A stretch of 64,000 bases of DNA. Origin: Pseudomonas sp. TNT3 (GTDB taxonomy: Bacteria; Pseudomonadota; Gammaproteobacteria; Pseudomonadales; Pseudomonadaceae). The position numbers and the translations under genes are program-made. The DNA lies in NCBI RefSeq assembly GCF_010095445.2, contig NZ_WFGV02000027.1, positions 16,286-80,285 of the forward strand, read 5' to 3'. A model generated the notes under the pieces. It searched no databases and was not told the DNA's origin. It was given only the letters and a program-made list of their open reading frames with translations. This document shows, piece after piece, positions 54,580-63,037 of the stretch. Position 1 is the stretch's first letter. The number at the start of each line of letters is the position of its first letter.

Positions 54580-57198
54580 ATGAAAAGCGCAGAAATCCGT
54601 GAAGCCTTCCTTCGCTTCTTCGAAGAGCAAGGCCACACCCGTGTAGCCTCAAGCTCTTTGATTCCGGGCAACGACCCAACCCTGCTGTTCACTAACGCGG
54701 GGATGAACCAGTTCAAGGACTGTTTCCTGGGCCAGGAAAAGCGCGCGTACACCCGTGCGACAAGCAGCCAGAAGTGCGTGCGTGCCGGTGGCAAGAACAG
54801 TGATCTGGAAAACGTCGGCTATACCGCTCGTCACCACACATTCTTTGAAATGCTGGGTAACTTCAGCTTCGGCGATTATTTCAAGCATGACGCGATCACG
54901 TACGCCTGGACCTTCCTGACCGATGTCTTGAAGCTGCCCAAGGAAAAACTCTGGGTCACCGTCTATGCGTCGGACGATGAGGCTTACGACATCTGGACGA
55001 AGCATATCGGTGTGCCGGTTGAGCGCATGATCCGTATCGGCGACAACAAGGGCGCGCCGTATGCGTCCGATAACTTCTGGACCATGGGCGATACTGGCCC
55101 GTGCGGTCCTTGCACCGAGATTTTCTACGATCACGGCGACCACATCTGGGGCGGCCCGCCAGGTTCGCCGGAAGAAGACGGTGATCGCTACATCGAAATC
55201 TGGAACAACGTGTTCATGCAATTCAACCGCACCGCCGATGGCGTGTTGCATCCGTTGCCAGCGCCGTCGGTCGACACCGGCATGGGCCTGGAGCGGATCA
55301 GTGCGGTCATGCAGCACGTCCATTCCAACTACGAAATCGACCTGTTCAAGAATCTGCTGAGCGCTTCGGCCGAGGCCATCGGTTGCAGCAATGACGACCA
55401 GTCGTCGCTCAAGGTGGTCTCCGACCACATCCGCTCGTGCGGTTTCCTGATTGCAGACGGTGTGCTGCCGTCCAACGAAGGTCGCGGCTATGTGCTGCGC
55501 CGAATCATTCGTCGTGCCTGCCGTCACGGTAACAAGCTGGGCGCGACCGGTAGCTTCTTCTACAAGATCGTCGCGGCACTGGTTGCCGAGATGGGTGAAG
55601 CGTTCCCGGAACTCAAGCAGCAACAATCCAATATCGAACGCGTGCTTAAAGCTGAAGAAGAGCAGTTCTCCAAGACGCTTGAGCACGGCCTGAAGATCCT
55701 CGAGCAGGATCTGCTGGAGCTCAAAGGTACCGTCGTGCCGGGCGATGTGGTGTTCAAGTTGTACGACACCTACGGTTTCCCGATGGACCTGACGGCGGAC
55801 ATCGCCCGCGAACGTAACCTCACCGTCGACGAAGTCGGCTTCGAACGTGAAATGGAAGCCCAGCGCGTCCGTGCCCGTTCGGCGAGTTCCTTCGGTCTGG
55901 ACTACAACACGCTGGTCAAGGTTGACGTGGCTACCGAGTTCACCGGTTACAAAGCCACCAGCGGTTCGGCCAAAATTGTTGCCATCTATAAAGATGGTCA
56001 GTCGGTCGACGTATTGAGTGAAGGCGAAGAGGCCGTCATCGTCCTCAATCAGACCCCGTTCTATGCTGAATCCGGTGGCCAGATTGGCGATAGCGGTTAT
56101 CTGCAAGCGGGCGCTTCGCGTTTCGACGTGCGCGACACGACCAAGACTGGCGGTGCATTTCTGCATCACGGTGTTTTGGCCTCGGGCAGCCTGCTCGTTG
56201 GCGCACCGGTCGACACTCATGTTGATGCCGAGGTGCGTCACGCCACCGCGCTGAACCACTCAGCGACACACTTGCTGCACGCAGCACTGCGGAAGGTGCT
56301 GGGCGAACACGTTCAGCAGAAAGGCTCTTTGGTCGACAGTCAGCGCCTGCGTTTTGACTTCAGCCACTTCGAAGCTATCAAGCCTGAGCAACTGAAAGCA
56401 CTGGAAGACATCGTCAACGCCGAGATTCGCAAGAACTCTGAAGTTGCGACCGAAGAAACCGATATCGAAACCGCCAAGCAAAAAGGCGCCATGGCGCTGT
56501 TCGGCGAAAAATACGGCGACAACGTTCGCGTACTGAGCATGGGCGGTGATTTCTCCGTCGAGCTCTGCGGCGGTATCCATGCCAACCGTACCGGTGACAT
56601 CGGCCTGCTGAAAATCATCAGCGAAGGTGGTGTGGCTTCGGGTGTGCGTCGTATCGAAGCCGTCACCGGTGCTGCGGCACTGGCTTACTTGAACGCTGCG
56701 GAAGAACAACTCAAGGAAGCGGCCAACCTGGTCAAGGGCAGTCGCGACAACCTGATCGACAAGCTCTCGGCTGTGCTGGAGCGCAACCGTCTGCTGGAGA
56801 AGCAACTCGAGCAGTTGCAGGCCAAGGCTGCCAGCGCGGCGGGCGACGATCTGTCGGCTTCTGCGCTGGACGTCAAGGGTGTGAAGGTCCTGGCCGTGCG
56901 TCTGGATGGTCAGGATGGCAAGGCGTTGCTGGCGCTGGTTGATCAGCTGAAGAACAAACTCGGCCGCGCAGTGATCCTGCTCGGCAGTGTCCATGAGGAT
57001 AAGGTCGTTCTGGTTGCAGGCGTAACCAAAGACCTGACTGGCCAACTCAAAGCCGGTGATTTGATGAAGCAAGCCGCTGCGGCAGTGGGCGGGAAGGGCG
57101 GTGGTCGTCCAGACATGGCGCAGGGCGGTGGTACTGACGCTTGCGCACTGGACGCGGCATTGGCCCTGACTGTTCCGTTTGTAGAGCAGGGTTTATAA
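54580..57198 (+). CDS. alaS: Alanyl-tRNA synthetase
   Basis: An 872-residue class II synthetase with the standard layout. The catalytic domain comes first (EIREAFLRFFEEQGHTRVAS, GMNQFKDCFLG, and motif 3 GMGLERISAVMQ). The editing domain has HSATHLLHAALRKVLG and SVELCGGIHANRTGDIG with its zinc residues, and the glycine-rich C-Ala domain ends GGKGGGRPDMAQGGG. It starts the alaS-lysC-rsmA arrangement conserved in gamma-proteobacteria. The ATG at 54580 gives the family start MKSAEIREAF. Confidence 0.97.
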   Translation: MKSAEIREAFLRFFEEQGHTRVASSSLIPGNDPTLLFTNAGMNQFKDCFLGQEKRAYTRATSSQKCVRAGGKNSDLENVGYTARHHTFFEMLGNFSFGDYFKHDAITYAWTFLTDVLKLPKEKLWVTVYASDDEAYDIWTKHIGVPVERMIRIGDNKGAPYASDNFWTMGDTGPCGPCTEIFYDHGDHIWGGPPGSPEEDGDRYIEIWNNVFMQFNRTADGVLHPLPAPSVDTGMGLERISAVMQHVHSNYEIDLFKNLLSASAEAIGCSNDDQSSLKVVSDHIRSCGFLIADGVLPSNEGRGYVLRRIIRRACRHGNKLGATGSFFYKIVAALVAEMGEAFPELKQQQSNIERVLKAEEEQFSKTLEHGLKILEQDLLELKGTVVPGDVVFKLYDTYGFPMDLTADIARERNLTVDEVGFEREMEAQRVRARSASSFGLDYNTLVKVDVATEFTGYKATSGSAKIVAIYKDGQSVDVLSEGEEAVIVLNQTPFYAESGGQIGDSGYLQAGASRFDVRDTTKTGGAFLHHGVLASGSLLVGAPVDTHVDAEVRHATALNHSATHLLHAALRKVLGEHVQQKGSLVDSQRLRFDFSHFEAIKPEQLKALEDIVNAEIRKNSEVATEETDIETAKQKGAMALFGEKYGDNVRVLSMGGDFSVELCGGIHANRTGDIGLLKIISEGGVASGVRRIEAVTGAAALAYLNAAEEQLKEAANLVKGSRDNLIDKLSAVLERNRLLEKQLEQLQAKAASAAGDDLSASALDVKGVKVLAVRLDGQDGKALLALVDQLKNKLGRAVILLGSVHEDKVVLVAGVTKDLTGQLKAGDLMKQAAAAVGGKGGGRPDMAQGGGTDACALDAALALTVPFVEQGL

Positions 57199-57208
57199 GG
57201 CAACTGTT

Positions 57209-57239
57209 TCCGGTCCGCAGTCTAGTGGCGGACCGGAAC
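57209..57239 (+). other. Hairpin between alaS and lysC
   Basis: TTCCGGTCCGC-AGTCTAGTG-GCGGACCGGAA forms an 11-base-pair stem in the 93-base gap. A T run (57253-57259) follows only after about 13 bases, so it is either a weak terminator that allows readthrough into lysC or an mRNA-processing structure. Confidence 0.6.
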
Positions 57240-57291
57240 GCTGTTTGAGTGATTTTTTTGGGCGCCCTTCATGGGCAGAGGCGGCTTTGAA

Positions 57292-58533
57292 ATGGCTTTG
57301 ATCGTACAGAAATTTGGAGGCACCTCGGTCGGCACTGTCGAGAGAATCGAGCAGGTCGCCGACAAGGTTAAGAAATTCCGCGATGCCGGCGACGACCTGG
57401 TGGTTGTGCTGTCTGCAATGAGCGGCGAAACCAACCGTCTGATCGATCTGGCCAAGAAAATCAGTGGCGACGGCCAGCCGGTTCCTCGTGAACTGGACGT
57501 GATTGTCTCGACTGGTGAGCAGGTGACGATTGCACTGTTGGCCATGGCGCTGATCAAGCGCGGCGTGCCAGCGGTGTCCTACACCGGCAATCAAGTGCGG
57601 ATCCTGACAGACAGTGCGCACAACAAAGCGCGTATCTTGCAGATTGATGACCAGAAGATTCGTGGTGATCTGAAAGCAGGGCGTGTGGTGGTTGTCGCCG
57701 GTTTCCAGGGCGTCGACGAGCACGGCAACATCACCACACTCGGTCGTGGCGGTTCCGACACCACCGGCGTGGCGCTGGCAGCGGCCTTGAAGGCGGACGA
57801 ATGCCAGATCTACACCGATGTCGACGGCGTCTACACCACAGATCCACGTGTGGTGTCCGTGGCTCAGCGCCTGGACAAGATTACCTTTGAAGAGATGCTG
57901 GAAATGGCCAGCCTCGGTTCAAAGGTGTTGCAGATCCGTGCGGTGGAATTCGCCGGGAAGTACAACGTTCCGCTGCGCGTACTGCACAGCTTCAAGGAGG
58001 GGCCGGGCACCCTCATTACTATTGATGAAGAGGAAACCATGGAACAGCCGATCATTTCCGGTATCGCTTTCAACCGCGATGAAGCCAAGCTGACTATCCG
58101 TGGCGTGCCAGACATCCCGGGCGTTGCGTTCAAGATTCTTGGTCCGATCAGTGGCGCGAACATTGAAGTCGACATGATCGTGCAGAACGTCGCGCACGAT
58201 AACACCACTGACTTCACCTTCACTGTGCACCGCAATGATTACCAGGCGGCGCAGACGGTGCTGGAAAAAACCGCTAGCGAGTTGGGTGCCCGTGAAGTCA
58301 TCGGCGACACCAAGATCGCCAAGGTGTCGATCGTCGGTGTTGGCATGCGTTCTCACGCAGGCGTCGCCAGCCGGATGTTCGAAGCACTGGCCAAGGAAAC
58401 GATCAACATTCAGATGATCTCGACCTCGGAAATCAAAGTCTCCGTGGTGATTGAAGAGAAGTATCTGGAACTGGCTGTGCGCGCTCTGCACACGGCTTTC
58501 GAACTGGACGCGCCGGCCCGTCAGGGCGAGTGA
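57292..58533 (+). CDS. lysC: Aspartate kinase
   Basis: A 413-residue aspartokinase, the first step toward lysine, threonine and methionine. The N-terminal KFGGTSVGTVERIEQVADKV and GRGGSDTTGVALAAALKAD mark the kinase domain. Two ACT domains follow (about residues 265-340 and 345-410; FKILGPISGANIEVDMIVQN, VGVGMRSHAGVASRMFEALA), through which lysine and threonine inhibit the enzyme in relatives. The ATG at 57292 gives the canonical start MALIVQKFGG. It is followed by a terminator and then rsmA. Confidence 0.96.
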   Translation: MALIVQKFGGTSVGTVERIEQVADKVKKFRDAGDDLVVVLSAMSGETNRLIDLAKKISGDGQPVPRELDVIVSTGEQVTIALLAMALIKRGVPAVSYTGNQVRILTDSAHNKARILQIDDQKIRGDLKAGRVVVVAGFQGVDEHGNITTLGRGGSDTTGVALAAALKADECQIYTDVDGVYTTDPRVVSVAQRLDKITFEEMLEMASLGSKVLQIRAVEFAGKYNVPLRVLHSFKEGPGTLITIDEEETMEQPIISGIAFNRDEAKLTIRGVPDIPGVAFKILGPISGANIEVDMIVQNVAHDNTTDFTFTVHRNDYQAAQTVLEKTASELGAREVIGDTKIAKVSIVGVGMRSHAGVASRMFEALAKETINIQMISTSEIKVSVVIEEKYLELAVRALHTAFELDAPARQGE

Positions 58534-58545
58534 TGCGTTTGCCAA

Positions 58546-58570
58546 AGGGCGCGGTCTGACCGCGCCTTTT
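58546..58570 (+). terminator. Terminator of lysC
   Basis: GGCGCGG-TCTGA-CCGCGCC followed by TTTTGTTTT lies 15 bases after the lysC stop codon. It separates lysC from rsmA, so rsmA must have its own promoter as well. Confidence 0.85.
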
Positions 58571-58638
58571 GTTTTCTTGAATGGCGTGACTCGAGGCTGT
58601 TCTTTTGCTCGCGCTGGTCAATACTCAGGCATGTAGGA

Positions 58639-58679
58639 CTTCGACCATTTTGGTTGTAGGTCGAGTGCCTCTTTTTTTG
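58639..58679 (+). promoter_or_regulatory. Hairpin with T run in the rsmA leader
   Basis: TCGACC (58641-58646) and GGTCGA (58659-58664) form a stem, with TTTTTTT at 58672-58678. The Shine-Dalgarno region of rsmA further on (GAGGAGAAAGGT) contains a GGA, the core of CsrA/RsmA binding sites, so autoregulation is possible. Whether the hairpin ends transcription is not known. Confidence 0.4.
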
Positions 58680-58720
58680 CAGACTGCTGTCCCTGAAATG
58701 TAATGCGTGAGGAGAAAGGT

Positions 58721-58909
58721 ATGCTGATTCTGACTCGTCGGTGCGCAGAAAGCCTGATTATCGGTGATGGCGAAATCACCGTAACCGTGCTCGGCGTCAA
58801 AGGAAATCAAGTGCGTATCGGTGTCAACGCCCCGAAAGAGGTTGCGGTCCACCGTGAGGAAATTTACCTGCGTATAAAGAAAGAGAAGGACGAAGAACCA
58901 AGCCATTAA
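58721..58909 (+). CDS. rsmA: Carbon storage regulator RsmA/CsrA
   Basis: A 62-residue RNA-binding dimer that blocks translation of target mRNAs and is titrated by the RsmX/Y/Z small RNAs. MLILTRRCAESLIIGDGEIT, VLGVKGNQVRIGVNAPKEVA and VHREEIYLRI are the conserved sequence, with the RNA-contact arginines in LTRR and VHREE. The ATG at 58721 gives the universal start MLILTR; an upstream in-frame GTG-type start would add six residues over the Shine-Dalgarno sequence. Confidence 0.97.
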   Translation: MLILTRRCAESLIIGDGEITVTVLGVKGNQVRIGVNAPKEVAVHREEIYLRIKKEKDEEPSH

Positions 58910-58971
58910 TTTTTATCGCTTTTTATGTTTGCAAACGGGGAAAAGGTTGGTTAAGATACGCCCCGTGTTGC

Positions 58972-59062
58972 GGAGAGCTGGCCGAGTGGCCGAAGGCGCT
59001 CCCCTGCTAAGGGAGTACACCTCAAAAGGGTGTCGGGGGTTCGAATCCCCCGTTCTCCGCCA
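58972..59062 (+). tRNA. tRNA-Ser (anticodon GCU)
   Basis: A 91-base class II tRNA. The acceptor arms GGAGAGC and GTTCTCC pair, the anticodon loop reads CTGCTAA (anticodon GCT), a long variable arm is present, GGTTCGAATC forms the T loop, and CCA is encoded. It reads AGC and AGU codons. A TAAGAT (58952-58957) just upstream is a likely -10 box. Confidence 0.97.
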
Positions 59063-59127
59063 TTATTTGCGTAGTACGTTGTAATCTGGCTTCTTCGGTA
59101 AGTTGTTGAAATTACTAGAAAAAGTGT

Positions 59128-59155
59128 TTGACATAGAGATTAGACGGCCTATAAT
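59128..59155 (+). promoter_or_regulatory. Promoter of the tRNA-Arg pair
   Basis: TTGACA (59128-59133) and TATAAT (59150-59155) are both perfect consensus hexamers, spaced 16 bases. They lie 15 bases before the first tRNA-Arg, followed by a GCGCG discriminator-like stretch. Confidence 0.85.
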
Positions 59156-59169
59156 GCGCGGCAACAAAT

Positions 59170-59246
59170 GCACTCGTAGCTCAGCTGGATAGAGTACTCG
59201 GCTACGAACCGAGCGGTCACAGGTTCGAATCCTGTCGAGTGCACCA
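59170..59246 (+). tRNA. tRNA-Arg (anticodon ACG), copy 1
   Basis: A 77-base tRNA: acceptor GCACTCG with CGAGTGC, anticodon loop CTACGAA (anticodon ACG, its A read as inosine after TadA editing), T loop GTTCGAATC and encoded CCA. It serves CGU, CGC and CGA. An identical copy follows 71 bases later. Confidence 0.97.
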
Positions 59247-59317
59247 TTTAAGAGTTGTTTGCAGTAATGCGAATGACTTGGCTCCAACCAGTTGTGATCT
59301 GGTATAAAAACACACAT

Positions 59318-59394
59318 GCACTCGTAGCTCAGCTGGATAGAGTACTCGGCTACGAACCGAGCGGTCACAGGTTCGAATCCTGTCGAGTGCACCA
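59318..59394 (+). tRNA. tRNA-Arg (anticodon ACG), copy 2
   Basis: This gene is identical over its 77 bases to the copy at 59170. It has no consensus promoter of its own in the 71-base gap, so both are probably one transcript ended by the stem at 59400. Confidence 0.97.
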
Positions 59395-59399
59395 AACAA

Positions 59400-59430
59400 C
59401 AAAAAGCCCGCTTTTAAAGCGGGCTTTTTG
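59400..59430. terminator. Bidirectional terminator after the tRNA-Arg pair
   Basis: AAAAAGCCCGCTTT-TA-AAGCGGGCTTTTT is a nine-base-pair stem with A and T runs on both sides. It also carries the last codons and stop of the convergent gene at 59414. Confidence 0.9.
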
Positions 59431-59929
59431 CCGTCTGGGATTTGGCTTTTCCTTTTGTGCATCCTTTATCGTCAAACACGATTTGCGCGCTGCGACCACG
59501 CTTGTCGTTGTAGCGATACCTAATAGCCGAATTACGAATAGTGATCTTGTCCGGTTTGCCCAAGGCGCTTTCCACCTCCTGCTGGGTCATGCCGGCGACT
59601 ATGCGCTGATTGATGATCGCTGCACGTCTCTCGCGTGCGCTTAGCTGATTTCCACATTTATCCTCGGCTTGGCCGACGATCGTCAGATTCCTCATCCCGG
59701 TGGTGCTTGTCCTGTCGCGGACATCAACTTCCGGCAGCAGTGCCATCGTGGTACTTGGCATGGAAGTGCGCACCTCCTGCGTTGAGAAGTCCTCGCCGAC
59801 GTTACAGCTCAATGTGGTGAAGGTGATGCTTCCGTCCGGCGCCTCGCAGCGGTGAATGGTCACTGCAAGCGCTGTCTGGGGAAGGCAGAGTAGAGCGGTC
59901 AACAAAAAATAATGCCTATTCGAAAGCAT
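59414..59929 (-). CDS. Exported protein with DUF4124-like start and BamE-like domain
   Basis: A 171-residue protein with a signal peptide (MLSNRHYFLLTALLCLPQTALA). The next ~25 residues (VTIHRCEAPDGSITFTTLSC) resemble DUF4124, and residues 108-150 (NQRIVAGMTQQEVESALGKPDKITIR, RYRYNDKRGRSAQIVFDDKG) resemble the SmpA/OmlA-type fold. It is probably periplasmic. The function is unknown. GGAGG lies seven bases before the ATG at 59929; a TTG immediately upstream is also in frame. Its last codons lie within the terminator stem at 59400-59430. Confidence 0.8.
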   Translation of the reverse strand: MLSNRHYFLLTALLCLPQTALAVTIHRCEAPDGSITFTTLSCNVGEDFSTQEVRTSMPSTTMALLPEVDVRDRTSTTGMRNLTIVGQAEDKCGNQLSARERRAAIINQRIVAGMTQQEVESALGKPDKITIRNSAIRYRYNDKRGRSAQIVFDDKGCTKGKAKSQTAKSPL

Positions 59930-60250
59930 CAATCGTCCTCCTTGACGGTCCTATTGCAGGGTAGTCGCTACATTTTCCGGCGAGGGTGTGTTTTCTTTTC
60001 CGAATGAGTCGTCGCAGATTGAATGGATCAGGGCATCACTCAGGTTTGTTCTGCAAGCGCTTGTTTCAACCGCGATTTTTTAACGTTTAAAACCTTCGGG
60101 CGGTGTATCATTGCGCCCGTCAGCCCCGCCGGGGCTTGTGGAAAACCTCCATGGACTTACCCAGTAGTTACTCAGTACCCCATTTTTCCAATCATGAATT
60201 GACTGATTGATGCTTCCGGCGTGCCCCGCTGCTGGGAGTGGAGTTCGCCT
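59930..60250. other. mgtE upstream region
   Basis: No gene is seen in these 321 bases between divergent genes. A GC hairpin AGCCCCG-CCGGGGCT lies at 60122-60136, following TATCAT (60107-60112), a possible -10. No known magnesium riboswitch pattern was recognised. Confidence 0.4.
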
Positions 60251-61693
60251 ATGTCTGAAGTAGAAGTAAAGAAAACGCAAGAAAGCCTGCAAGACCGCCT
60301 CGCTCAAGTCGTTGAGCTGCTGCATCGTCAGCGAGTGGTCGAAGACCTGACTCATCGCCAGGAAGGTCCGCATCACGAACGGGTCGAGAACCTTGTTCAC
60401 CGTCAAAACCTCGTCGAGCTGCAACGCAAGCTCGATGACCTGCACTCCGCCGACGTCGCCTACATTCTTGAAGCTTTGCCGCTGGACGATCGTTTAACGC
60501 TCTGGCAATTGGTCAAGGCCGATCGCGACGGTGACATCCTGCTTGAAGTGTCCGACTCGGTTCGTGAAACCCTGATCGCCGACATGGACGATCACGAGCT
60601 GTTGGCGGCAGCCAAGGACATGGACGCCGATGAATTGGCGGACCTCGCGTCCGAGTTGCCGAGAGACGTCGTTCACGAGCTGATGGAAACTCTGGATGGT
60701 CAGCAGCGTGAGCGCGTTCGCTCCGCGTTGTCCTACGACGAGGAACAAGTCGGTGCGCTGATGGACTTCGAGATGGTGACAATCCGTGAGGATGTCAGTC
60801 TTGAGGTGGTTTTGCGGTACCTGCGTCGCCTCAAAGAGTTGCCAGGTCATACGGACAAACTGTTCGTCGTGGATTACGACGGCGTGCTGAAGGGCGTTTT
60901 GCCCATCAAGCGTTTGTTGGTCAACGATCCGGACAAACAGGTCGCGGAAGTCATGGCCAGCGATCCGGTAAGTTTTCATCCGGATGAAGATGCCTACGAT
61001 GCTGCTCAAGCATTTGAGCGTTACGATTTGATTTCGGCCCCCGTGGTCGACAAGAACGGTAAGTTGATCGGCCGTCTGACCATTGATGAAATGGTCGATC
61101 TGATTCGTGAGGAGAGCGAAAACGAAGTTCTCAACATGGCGGGTCTGCGTGAAGAGGAAGACATTTTCGCGTCGGTATGGAAGTCCCTGCGTAACCGTTG
61201 GGCCTGGCTGGCGGTTAACCTGGTTACTGCGTTCATTGCCTCGCGAGTGATTGGTCTGTTTGAAGGTTCCATTGAAAAGCTGGTAGCACTCGCGGCATTG
61301 ATGCCGATTGTGGCCGGTATTGGCGGTAACTCGGGTAATCAGACCATCACTATGATTGTCAGGGCGATGGCGCTGGATCAGGTGAGTACAGGCAATACCT
61401 CGCGATTGATGCGCAAGGAGTTGGCGGTCGGCCTGATCAATGGCTTGGTTTGGGGGGGCGTCATTGGCATCGTGGCCTACCTCCTATATGGGAGCTGGTC
61501 CCTGGGGGTGGTCATGACTGCTGCCATGACACTAAACCTGCTGCTTGCCGCATTGATGGGGGTGTTGATTCCCATGACACTCGCTCGATTAGGACGTGAT
61601 CCTGCAATGGGAGCGAGTGTCATGATCACTGCCATGACCGACAGTGGGGGCTTCTTCATATTTCTGGGCTTGGCGACGATATTCTTGCTCTGA
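60251..61693 (+). CDS. mgtE: Magnesium transporter MgtE
   Basis: A 480-residue Mg2+ channel. The helical N domain comes first (about residues 40-140; HSADVAYILEALPLDDRLTLWQL, ELADLASELPRDVVHELMETL). A pair of CBS domains follows (about 145-265; MDFEMVTIREDVSLEVVLRYLRRL, VMASDPVSFHPDEDAYDAAQAF). Five membrane helices form the C-terminal pore with GIGGNSGNQTITMIVRAMALDQ, the conserved Mg2+-selectivity region. The N and CBS domains gate the channel by cellular Mg2+ in the family. The ATG at 60251 is preferred over one ten codons earlier. Confidence 0.95.
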   Translation: MSEVEVKKTQESLQDRLAQVVELLHRQRVVEDLTHRQEGPHHERVENLVHRQNLVELQRKLDDLHSADVAYILEALPLDDRLTLWQLVKADRDGDILLEVSDSVRETLIADMDDHELLAAAKDMDADELADLASELPRDVVHELMETLDGQQRERVRSALSYDEEQVGALMDFEMVTIREDVSLEVVLRYLRRLKELPGHTDKLFVVDYDGVLKGVLPIKRLLVNDPDKQVAEVMASDPVSFHPDEDAYDAAQAFERYDLISAPVVDKNGKLIGRLTIDEMVDLIREESENEVLNMAGLREEEDIFASVWKSLRNRWAWLAVNLVTAFIASRVIGLFEGSIEKLVALAALMPIVAGIGGNSGNQTITMIVRAMALDQVSTGNTSRLMRKELAVGLINGLVWGGVIGIVAYLLYGSWSLGVVMTAAMTLNLLLAALMGVLIPMTLARLGRDPAMGASVMITAMTDSGGFFIFLGLATIFLL

Positions 61694-61750
61694 CTTACCG
61701 TTTTTAAGATCCGTCATTCGGCGGGTCTAATTAGATGGCCAGTCTCACCG

Positions 61751-61788
61751 AAAAGCCCTGCAAGTTACGCTTGCAGGGCTTTTCTCAT
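61751..61788 (+). terminator. Terminator after mgtE
   Basis: AAAAGCCCTGCAA-GTTACGC-TTGCAGGGCTTTT, a 13-base-pair stem with T run, lies about 57 bases after the mgtE stop. Confidence 0.9.
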
Positions 61789-61906
61789 TTTTGTCGACAG
61801 AACTCTGAATCCAGGACGGCCTCTCTTTGCATGATGAGGGCGCCAAGGTAGTCAGGTATTACAGTGGGCGAGGGGGGGGCAATGCACCTACTACTGAAAC
61901 TCTGAC

Positions 61907-61934
61907 AAAAAAAAGCCAGCTTTACGCTGGCTTG
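61907..61934 (-). terminator. Terminator of amrZ
   Basis: On the minus strand AAGCCAGC-GTAAA-GCTGGCTT is followed by eight T bases, 15 bases after the amrZ stop. Confidence 0.88.
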
Positions 61935-61948
61935 GGAAATCAGTTCAA

Positions 61949-62275
61949 TCAGGACGCGTCTGTGGCCATCTCGGCGTCATGGGCGATCAGCGAAACAAGC
62001 GCATTTTGCTGGCGATGGGAGAGTTGACGGAAACGTTGCAACAGTTCGCGTTCGTGCAGTGACAGCTCAGGGCTGTCGAGGCGCATGCTGAGTTCTTCGC
62101 CCAGCGCACCTTCCTGAATAAGGCTTTGCTCAAGGCGCGCGATGATTTCGGAGTTCATGCTGCGATGATGATTGCGAGCCACTTCGGCAATGCGTTCACG
62201 CATTCCGTCTGGCAGACGTACGACGAACTTGTCAGCCGTACGGCTGGAATAAATTGCCTGTTTCAATGGGCGCAT
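61949..62275 (-). CDS. amrZ: Ribbon-helix-helix regulator AmrZ
   Basis: A 108-residue Arc-like transcription factor. The N-terminal ribbon-helix-helix (SRTADKFVVRLPDGMRERIA, HHRSMNSEIIARLEQSL) and the C-terminal tetramerisation part (RLDSPELSLHERELLQRFRQL, HRQQNALVSLIAHD) match AmrZ/AlgZ closely in sequence and length. In Pseudomonas it activates or represses exopolysaccharide, motility and c-di-GMP genes. It is a single gene with its own terminator. Confidence 0.95.
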   Translation of the reverse strand: MRPLKQAIYSSRTADKFVVRLPDGMRERIAEVARNHHRSMNSEIIARLEQSLIQEGALGEELSMRLDSPELSLHERELLQRFRQLSHRQQNALVSLIAHDAEMATDAS

Positions 62276-62838
62276 ATATTTAACCGGTTAGTTCAGGGGA
62301 GCGGTTCTCGGGATTGGCCGCAGGATGTCTGATAGGACAAGCGCTCTGGCCAAATGTTCAACCTGAATTGATAGAGGCCCGCATCATGCCTCAAGATTGC
62401 CAGTTCGTTGGCGTCAATTCTGTGACAAATATTGAACTGGATAAAGGCGTTCTGCCAGCACCAATCATCAGAAATGCGGACTGGTTTGAAACTTTGACCA
62501 GGACTGTCCTGCTGCCGCATCCTCCTGTTTGCAAAGCGATCTCCCAAGCGCCGCGGGAAGTCGCTAACTATGCGAGGTTCTGCGAAACCTTACTTTTAGA
62601 GAGTAGTGGCAAATGGCCGATTCGCTAGTCAAAGGTTCGTGAAGTAGGCAGTTTCAGGATGGATGGCAGAGTCTTATCGAGCCGCTGGCCGGGGAGGGGC
62701 TCTAGGGAAGTCGAGCTGATCAGATACCGTGGCCATAAAATTGGCGCGGTTGATTTTGCGATTCTGGATTCATTCTCGGGAACGTTTTGGGCGAGATCAC
62801 TCTGGTGGTCCTCGCCTTTCGACGTTGCTGCGAGTGTG
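62276..62838. other. Gap upstream of amrZ without a supported gene
   Basis: These 563 bases have open frames on both strands up to about 100 codons, but none shows a convincing start site, domain or codon pattern. The amrZ promoter must be here. A 60-base stretch near 62640-62700 is followed by ATAAAATTGGCGCGG-like sequence; nothing more can be said. Confidence 0.4.
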
Positions 62839-63018
62839 TTAGCGAAAAACCGGGTCGAACTTGATCTTACGACCGGCGATCAATGCCAAGATGAACAGCG
62901 AGGAAAAAGCGCCGCAAGCAATCAGTGGGACGGTGAGATACGTCTCTTGTGCTGATGAAAAATGGTAGATGCCGCTTATTAGGGCCAGGACGAAAAATCC
63001 TGCGGCGGACTTGGACAT
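62839..63018 (-). CDS. Small two-helix membrane protein
   Basis: A 59-residue protein made of two hydrophobic helices (SAAGFFVLALISGIYHF and LTVPLIACGAFSSLFILALIAG) and a short basic tail ending KIKFDPVFR. Similar small proteins are annotated as hypothetical in other pseudomonads, as far as I can recall. AGGAGCATCAGT precedes the ATG at 63018, supporting a real gene. Function unknown. Confidence 0.65.
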   Translation of the reverse strand: MSKSAAGFFVLALISGIYHFSSAQETYLTVPLIACGAFSSLFILALIAGRKIKFDPVFR

Positions 63019-63037
63019 ACTGATGCTCCTGAATGAT

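Noticed and set aside
61827..62027. 66-codon open frame between mgtE and amrZ
   Set aside because: It contains the amrZ terminator and runs antisense into amrZ.
62314..62628. 104-codon open frame upstream of amrZ
   Set aside because: No good start, no recognisable domain, and a competing frame on the other strand; treated as promoter region.
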